From contig NZ_CP102173.1 in assembly GCF_024584515.1 (NCBI RefSeq), positions 3,162,001-3,226,000 on the forward strand: DNA of 64,000 nucleotides. Direction: 5' to 3'. The notes beneath the pieces were generated by a model that saw only the letters and a list, made by a program, of their open reading frames with translations, ran no database searches and was not told the DNA's origin. Positions 60,399 through 64,000 of this stretch are shown piece after piece. Source of the stretch: Aeromicrobium wangtongii. GTDB taxonomy: Bacteria > Actinomycetota > Actinomycetes > Propionibacteriales > Nocardioidaceae. A program made the translations under genes and the position numbers. Positions within the stretch are counted from its first letter, which is position 1. Every line of letters begins with the position of its first letter.

Positions 60399-61058
60399 AT
60401 GACCCGAATCGCCATCGTCGGGGGCCACGGCAAGATCGCGCGCCTCCTCATCCCCGTCCTGGCCGAGGCCGGCCACCAGCCCGTCGCCCTCGTCCGCAAT
60501 CCCGACCACACCGCCGAGCTGGAGGACCTCGGCGCCGAGGTCGCCCTGCTGGACATCGAGAAGTCCGGCGAGGACGACTTCGCCAAGGCCTTCGACGGCG
60601 CAGGCGCCATCGTGTTCGCCGCAGGCGGCGGTGCTGACGGCAACGTCGAGCGCAAGAAGACCGTCGACCTCGGCGGATCGCTGAAGTCGATCGCCGGGGC
60701 CGGCACCGCCGGCGTCCGCCGATTCGTGCAGATCTCCGCGATGGGCGTCGACGAGCCCGTCGGCGATGACGTCGAGGACGCCTGGCGGGCCTACGTCGAC
60801 GCCAAGCGCGACGCCGACATCGCGCTGCGCGACAGCGACCTGGACTGGACCATCATCCGTCCCGGCGCCCTGACCGATGACGCCCCGACCGGCCGGATCC
60901 AGCTGGCCGAGCGGGCCGAACGCTCGCAGGTGCCGCGCGCCGACGTCGCAGCCGTCATCGCCGCGGTGCTGGACGATCCACGCACCCACGGCAAGCAGTG
61001 GGAGCTCGTCAGCGGCGACACCCCGATCGCCGACGCGATCACCGCCGCCGTCCGCTGA
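60399..61058 (+). CDS. NAD(P)-binding atypical short-chain reductase-like protein
   Basis: This 219-residue Rossmann protein has TRIAIVGGHGKIARLLIPVLAEAGH at the N-terminus, a glycine-rich dinucleotide site of the NmrA/YwnB-type atypical SDRs, then ALVRNPDHTAELEDLGAEVALLD, and a conserved WTIIRPGALTD near the C-terminus. There is no Y-x-x-x-K catalytic pair, so it may be a sensor or quinone-reductase-like protein. GGAGG is only one base before ATG, too close for a ribosome site, while TACGTT lies six bases upstream; the message is probably leaderless. Confidence 0.86.
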   Translation: MTRIAIVGGHGKIARLLIPVLAEAGHQPVALVRNPDHTAELEDLGAEVALLDIEKSGEDDFAKAFDGAGAIVFAAGGGADGNVERKKTVDLGGSLKSIAGAGTAGVRRFVQISAMGVDEPVGDDVEDAWRAYVDAKRDADIALRDSDLDWTIIRPGALTDDAPTGRIQLAERAERSQVPRADVAAVIAAVLDDPRTHGKQWELVSGDTPIADAITAAVR

Positions 61059-61064
61059 ACCCGG

Positions 61065-61120
61065 GGGGCGGTGGCTCAGCCACCCATCCGGACGCGATGA
61101 CGTGGCTGGGCCACCGCCCC
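61065..61120. terminator. Bidirectional terminator between convergent genes
   Basis: Two 19-base arms (61065-61083 and 61102-61120) match with one mismatch around an 18-base loop. The hairpin lies between the stop of the NAD(P)-binding gene (61058) and that of menE (61138), so it can end both transcripts. It has no U-run. Confidence 0.8.
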
Positions 61121-61137
61121 ATCACGGGATGCGTGGC

Positions 61138-62184
61138 TCAGGCACCGCCGCGGGCGCGGCGCTGCAGGGCCTGGCGGTCGATCTTGCCGCCGGGCAGCAG
61201 CGGCAGCCCGTCGAGCAGGACGATCTCGCGGGGCGCCCAGGTGCGGGGCAGGCCCAGCTGCTCGACGCCGTCGCGGACGCCCTCCAGCCGCAGACCGTCC
61301 AGGCACACCGCATCGTCCGGCACGACATACGCCACGACCCGGGTGCCCCACTCGTCATCGGGCACGCCGAGCGCGATCGCCTCACGGACCCCCTCGAGGG
61401 CACGCACGGCACGGGTCACAGCCGGCAGCGGGATGTTGACGCCGCCGCTGATGACCACGTCGTCGGAGCGTCCGGTCACGTGCAGGCGTCCGTCCGCGTC
61501 GATCTCGCCCAGATCGGCCGTCGCGAACCAGCCGTCGCGCAGCACCCTGGCGGTCGCCTCGGGATCGGCGTACCCGTCGAACAGCACCGGACCACGGATC
61601 AGCACCTGCCCCGCGTCGTCGAGGCGGATCTCGACGCCGTCCAGCGGCACGCCGTCGTACACGCATCCGCCGCTCGTCTCGCTCATGCCGTAGGTCCGCA
61701 CGACCGGGACGTCCGTCAGCGCGTCCAGCAGCTCCGGCGGCATCGCGGCCCCGCCGACGAGCAGGGCGTCCAGGGAGCGCAGGACGTCGGACTGCCCGGC
61801 CTCCACGAGCCGGTGCACCTGGGTCGGGACGAGCGAGGCGTACCGCCGATCGCCCGGTACCGCGGCGATCGCCTCGCCCAGGGTGTCGTGCTCGGCGGCG
61901 AAGACCGGCGCGAGGCCGGCCAGGGCCGACCGCACCAGCACCTGGAGGCCACCGACACCGGTGACCGGCATCGCCAGGAGCCAACCGCCCGGGCCTCCCA
62001 GCCGCTCGAGGCTCGCGCGCGCCGACGCGATGACGGCCGCATGCGACAGGATTACGTCCTTGGGCTCGCCCGTGCTGCCGGACGTCCGGATGACGACGGG
62101 CTCCCCGCCGTCACGCACCCAGGCCTGCACGAGCTCGAAGACCTCCCGCGGGGCCCCCGAGACCGGACGAAGACCAGCGGTCAC
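61138..62184 (-). CDS. menE: o-Succinylbenzoate-CoA ligase
   Basis: This 348-residue adenylate-forming ligase makes o-succinylbenzoyl-CoA for MenB. Motifs are IRTSGSTGEPKDVILSHAA (ATP loop, 32-50, with PKD where most have PKG), YGMSETSGGCVYDG, and HVTGRSDDVVISGGVNIP; the catalytic lysine is in LPGGKIDRQAL. It is about 100 residues shorter than enterobacterial MenE, which is normal for Actinobacteria. It starts with a GTG overlapping the upstream gene (GTGA). Confidence 0.92.
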   Translation of the reverse strand: MTAGLRPVSGAPREVFELVQAWVRDGGEPVVIRTSGSTGEPKDVILSHAAVIASARASLERLGGPGGWLLAMPVTGVGGLQVLVRSALAGLAPVFAAEHDTLGEAIAAVPGDRRYASLVPTQVHRLVEAGQSDVLRSLDALLVGGAAMPPELLDALTDVPVVRTYGMSETSGGCVYDGVPLDGVEIRLDDAGQVLIRGPVLFDGYADPEATARVLRDGWFATADLGEIDADGRLHVTGRSDDVVISGGVNIPLPAVTRAVRALEGVREAIALGVPDDEWGTRVVAYVVPDDAVCLDGLRLEGVRDGVEQLGLPRTWAPREIVLLDGLPLLPGGKIDRQALQRRARGGA

Positions 62185-62744
62185 GACGACGGCTCACCGG
62201 ACGCGGCCGGCAGGTCGAGCGGACGCTTCAGGTAGATCCACGGGAACCACATCGAGCCGATCCGCTCCCAGCCCGCGGACTCGAGCTCGCGGGCCCTGCG
62301 GCTGCCGACCACCGCACGCGCGTGCTCCCACTGGACAGGGGACTGCTCGACGTGATGGAACATCGGGCCGAAGGCGATCGAGTGCCATCCGTGCCGCCCC
62401 CACGCGTTGAGCTGGTCGATCTCGTTGAACGCGGTCAGCCCGACGAGCTGTCGGTGCTCGGGCGATCCGGGCCCGGCGACGGGTGCGCGGCCGAAGCGCT
62501 GCTGGGCGGCCTGGCGCGACATGCCCATGGCCGAGCCGATGGCCTCCCAGCTGGAGCCGGCCCCGCGAGCCGATGCGACCGCGTCGTGCAGCAACCGGTT
62601 GGTCTCCTGGTGCACGCGCCGGGTCAGCAGCACCAGCTCCAGGTGGGCCGCCGGATCGGTCCCGAGGCGTTTGGCCAGCGAGGGGTCCAGACGCGCGACG
62701 GCGCGTGCGATGTGATCGGTGAACTCTGCGTCGTCGGCCGGCAT
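62181..62744 (-). CDS. HTH-containing protein of unknown function
   Basis: This 187-residue protein starts at the ATG at 62744, seven bases after TAGGGT and without a ribosome site; an upstream in-frame start at 62792 is less likely. Residues about 60-95 (SSWEAIGSAMGMSRQAAQQRFG) form a clear helix-turn-helix like those in sigma-region-4 proteins. The C-terminal half is rich in Trp and His (WGRHGWHSIAFGPMFHHVE), with no family I recognise. It precedes and overlaps menE, so it may be a co-transcribed regulator. Confidence 0.72.
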   Translation of the reverse strand: MPADDAEFTDHIARAVARLDPSLAKRLGTDPAAHLELVLLTRRVHQETNRLLHDAVASARGAGSSWEAIGSAMGMSRQAAQQRFGRAPVAGPGSPEHRQLVGLTAFNEIDQLNAWGRHGWHSIAFGPMFHHVEQSPVQWEHARAVVGSRRARELESAGWERIGSMWFPWIYLKRPLDLPAASGEPSS

Positions 62745-62833
62745 GCGGTCAACCCTAGCTTGACGCACCCCAGAACGCCCCTGGATCGTCAACCAAACAT
62801 TGACAATGCGGCGGAGTGGCAGACTGGTCGGTC

Positions 62834-63718
62834 ATGAGTGCCTCCCTGTCCCCCGCCCAGATCTGGCTCGCGGGCGCCCGCCCACGCACGCTGCCGGCAG
62901 CCGTCGCGCCCGTGCTGGCGGGCACGGGTGCGGCTGCCTACTCCGACAGCGTCGTGTGGTGGAAGGCACTGCTGGCGCTGGGCGTCTCCGTCGCCCTGCA
63001 GATCGGCGTCAACTACGCCAACGACTACTCCGACGGCATCAAGGGCACCGATGACGACCGGGTCGGCCCCCTGCGGCTCGTCGGTTCGGGACTGGTCCCG
63101 GCCCGCACCGTCAAGACCGCGGCGCTGGCCTTCCTCGGTCTCGGCGGCATCCTCGGCTTCGCCCTCGCGGCGACCACATCATGGTGGCTGCTGCTGGTGG
63201 GCGTCGTCGCCCTGGCGGCCGCGTGGACGTACACCGGCGGCCCGTCGCCGTACGGCTACCGGGCACTCGGAGAGATCAGCGTCTTCGTCTTCTTCGGCCT
63301 CGTGGCAGTGCTGGGCACGGCCTACGTCCAGGTCGAGGACATCACCCAGGTCGCCGTCGCGGCATCCATCGGCATCGGGGCACTGGCCTGCCAGATCCTG
63401 GTGGCCAACAACCTGCGCGACATCCCCACGGACTCGGTGACCGGCAAGCGGACGCTCGCGGTCGTGCTCGGCGACTCCGGCACGCGCCGGCTGTTCGGAT
63501 TCCTGGGCTTCCTGGCGATCGCGATGCTGGTGTGGGCCGCCTTCTCGACCCCGTGGGCCCTGCTGGGCCTGATCTGCCTGCCGCTGCTCGGCCGCGGCGC
63601 GGCCGTCGTGGCGTCCGGCGCCAAGGGCATGGACCTGATCCCCGTCCTGCGCGACGCCGGGCTGGCCGAGCTGCTGTACGCCGCCGGACTCGCGATCGGT
63701 CTGTGGATCGGCGCCTGA
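62834..63718 (+). CDS. menA: 1,4-dihydroxy-2-naphthoate polyprenyltransferase
   Basis: This 294-residue, about nine-helix prenyltransferase joins 1,4-dihydroxy-2-naphthoate to the polyprenyl chain, giving demethylmenaquinone. The first aspartate-rich site is NYANDYSDGIKGTDDDRVGP, and the second NNLRDIPTDSVTGKRTLAV. The ARPRTLPAAVAPVLAGTG opening is typical. The ATG at 62834 has no ribosome site. A perfect TTGACA is 29 bases upstream, but the spacing to the nearest -10-like box is short. Its tail supplier is the polyprenyl synthase after nuoN. Confidence 0.95.
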   Translation: MSASLSPAQIWLAGARPRTLPAAVAPVLAGTGAAAYSDSVVWWKALLALGVSVALQIGVNYANDYSDGIKGTDDDRVGPLRLVGSGLVPARTVKTAALAFLGLGGILGFALAATTSWWLLLVGVVALAAAWTYTGGPSPYGYRALGEISVFVFFGLVAVLGTAYVQVEDITQVAVAASIGIGALACQILVANNLRDIPTDSVTGKRTLAVVLGDSGTRRLFGFLGFLAIAMLVWAAFSTPWALLGLICLPLLGRGAAVVASGAKGMDLIPVLRDAGLAELLYAAGLAIGLWIGA

Positions 63719-63719
63719 C

Positions 63720-64000
63720 GTGCTGCGCGTCGCGATCGTCTCCGACACCCACGGGCCGCGGTTCTGGAAGGCCATGCCCCCCGCCGTCGCCGAGCAGCTG
63801 GACGGCGTCGACCTGATCCTGCACGCCGGCGACGTGTGCGTCCCGTCGGTGCTGGACGAGCTCGCGGCGTACGCTCCCGTCCACGTCGTGCTCGGCAACA
63901 ACGACGGTCCCGATGTCGCCGCCTGGGGCGCTCCCGAGACCCTGCGGCTGGAGCTGGACGGGCTGCAGGTCGCGATGATCCACGACTCGGGCCAGAAACA
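63720..64000 (+). CDS. Metallophosphoesterase (YfcE/MJ0936-like), partial
   Basis: This is the first 93 codons of a gene that runs off the right edge. It starts with a GTG one base past the menA stop. The calcineurin-like phosphoesterase motifs appear in order: VSDTHG (metal), LHAGDVC, LGNNDGPD and the opening of IHDSG. The size so far fits the small YfcE-like group, cyclic-nucleotide or general phosphodiesterases. Tight spacing to menA suggests co-transcription. Confidence 0.9.
   Translation, partial: MLRVAIVSDTHGPRFWKAMPPAVAEQLDGVDLILHAGDVCVPSVLDELAAYAPVHVVLGNNDGPDVAAWGAPETLRLELDGLQVAMIHDSGQK

Noticed and set aside
62800..62825. A TTGACA/CAGACT promoter for menA
   Set aside because: The -35 is perfect but the spacer is only 14 bases, too short for a normal promoter, so I did not list it as a feature.

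Overview
The window is high-GC actinobacterial chromosome. A MenF/MenG/MenD/MenC/MenE/MenA menaquinone pathway sits beside a 14-gene complex I operon. Many start codons are GTG with -10 boxes 6-8 bases upstream. A mycobacterial-type SOS box and a CRP/GlxR-type site are also present. Gene content and rRNA style fit the Nocardioidaceae (Aeromicrobium-like); this placement is inference, not a database result.

Layout. (1) 1-10,662, minus strand: a tightly coupled operon. It runs from a lipoprotein substrate-binding protein, two permeases and two ATPases (dipeptide/nickel-type ABC importer) into a bicupin, an alpha/beta-hydrolase-fold protein, a crotonase, a MaoC-like protein, an acyl-CoA ligase and a FadR-type GntR regulator; a second, paralogous GntR gene is cut by the window edge. 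(2) 10,905-15,999: an acyl-CoA dehydrogenase, a two-domain VOC protein and an MFS exporter (plus) face a crotonase and a second acyl-CoA dehydrogenase (minus). Together these look like an import and CoA-dependent breakdown system for an unidentified carboxylic acid. (3) 16,087-21,882, minus: a complete 16S-23S-5S rRNA operon with two promoter candidates, a 23S processing stem, no spacer tRNA and two hairpins after 5S. (4) 21,964-27,385: a hemolysin III/TrhA protein, tRNA-Tyr, a YajQ protein, a short-chain dehydrogenase, a DUF222-HNH gene under a LexA box, a methyltransferase and a RarD-type transporter.

(5) 27,382-31,726: a secreted beta-helix lipoprotein, a processive GT2 glycosyltransferase and a membrane-anchored beta-helix protein with a cytoplasmic HTH-like tail. 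This is a candidate surface-polysaccharide locus. (6) 31,741-48,361, minus: nuoABCDEFGHIJKLMN followed by a polyprenyl diphosphate synthase, preceded by CRP-like sites. Short dispersed repeats have been absorbed in frame into the ends of nuoE, nuoF, nuoG and nuoI. (7) 48,571-64,000: menG and menF, a small ParB-like protein, an SGNH hydrolase, a large LuxR-type ATPase regulator, an aldehyde dehydrogenase and GMC oxidoreductase pair, menD, menC, an NAD(P)-binding protein, menE, an HTH protein, menA and a partial phosphodiesterase.

The right half is respiratory: the synthase makes the isoprenoid tail, the Men enzymes the quinone head, MenA joins them, MenG methylates the product, and complex I reduces it. 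menB and menH are not in the window. The least explained parts are the CoA-ligase/ABC operon, the beta-helix/GT2 locus and the repeat-derived Nuo tails.
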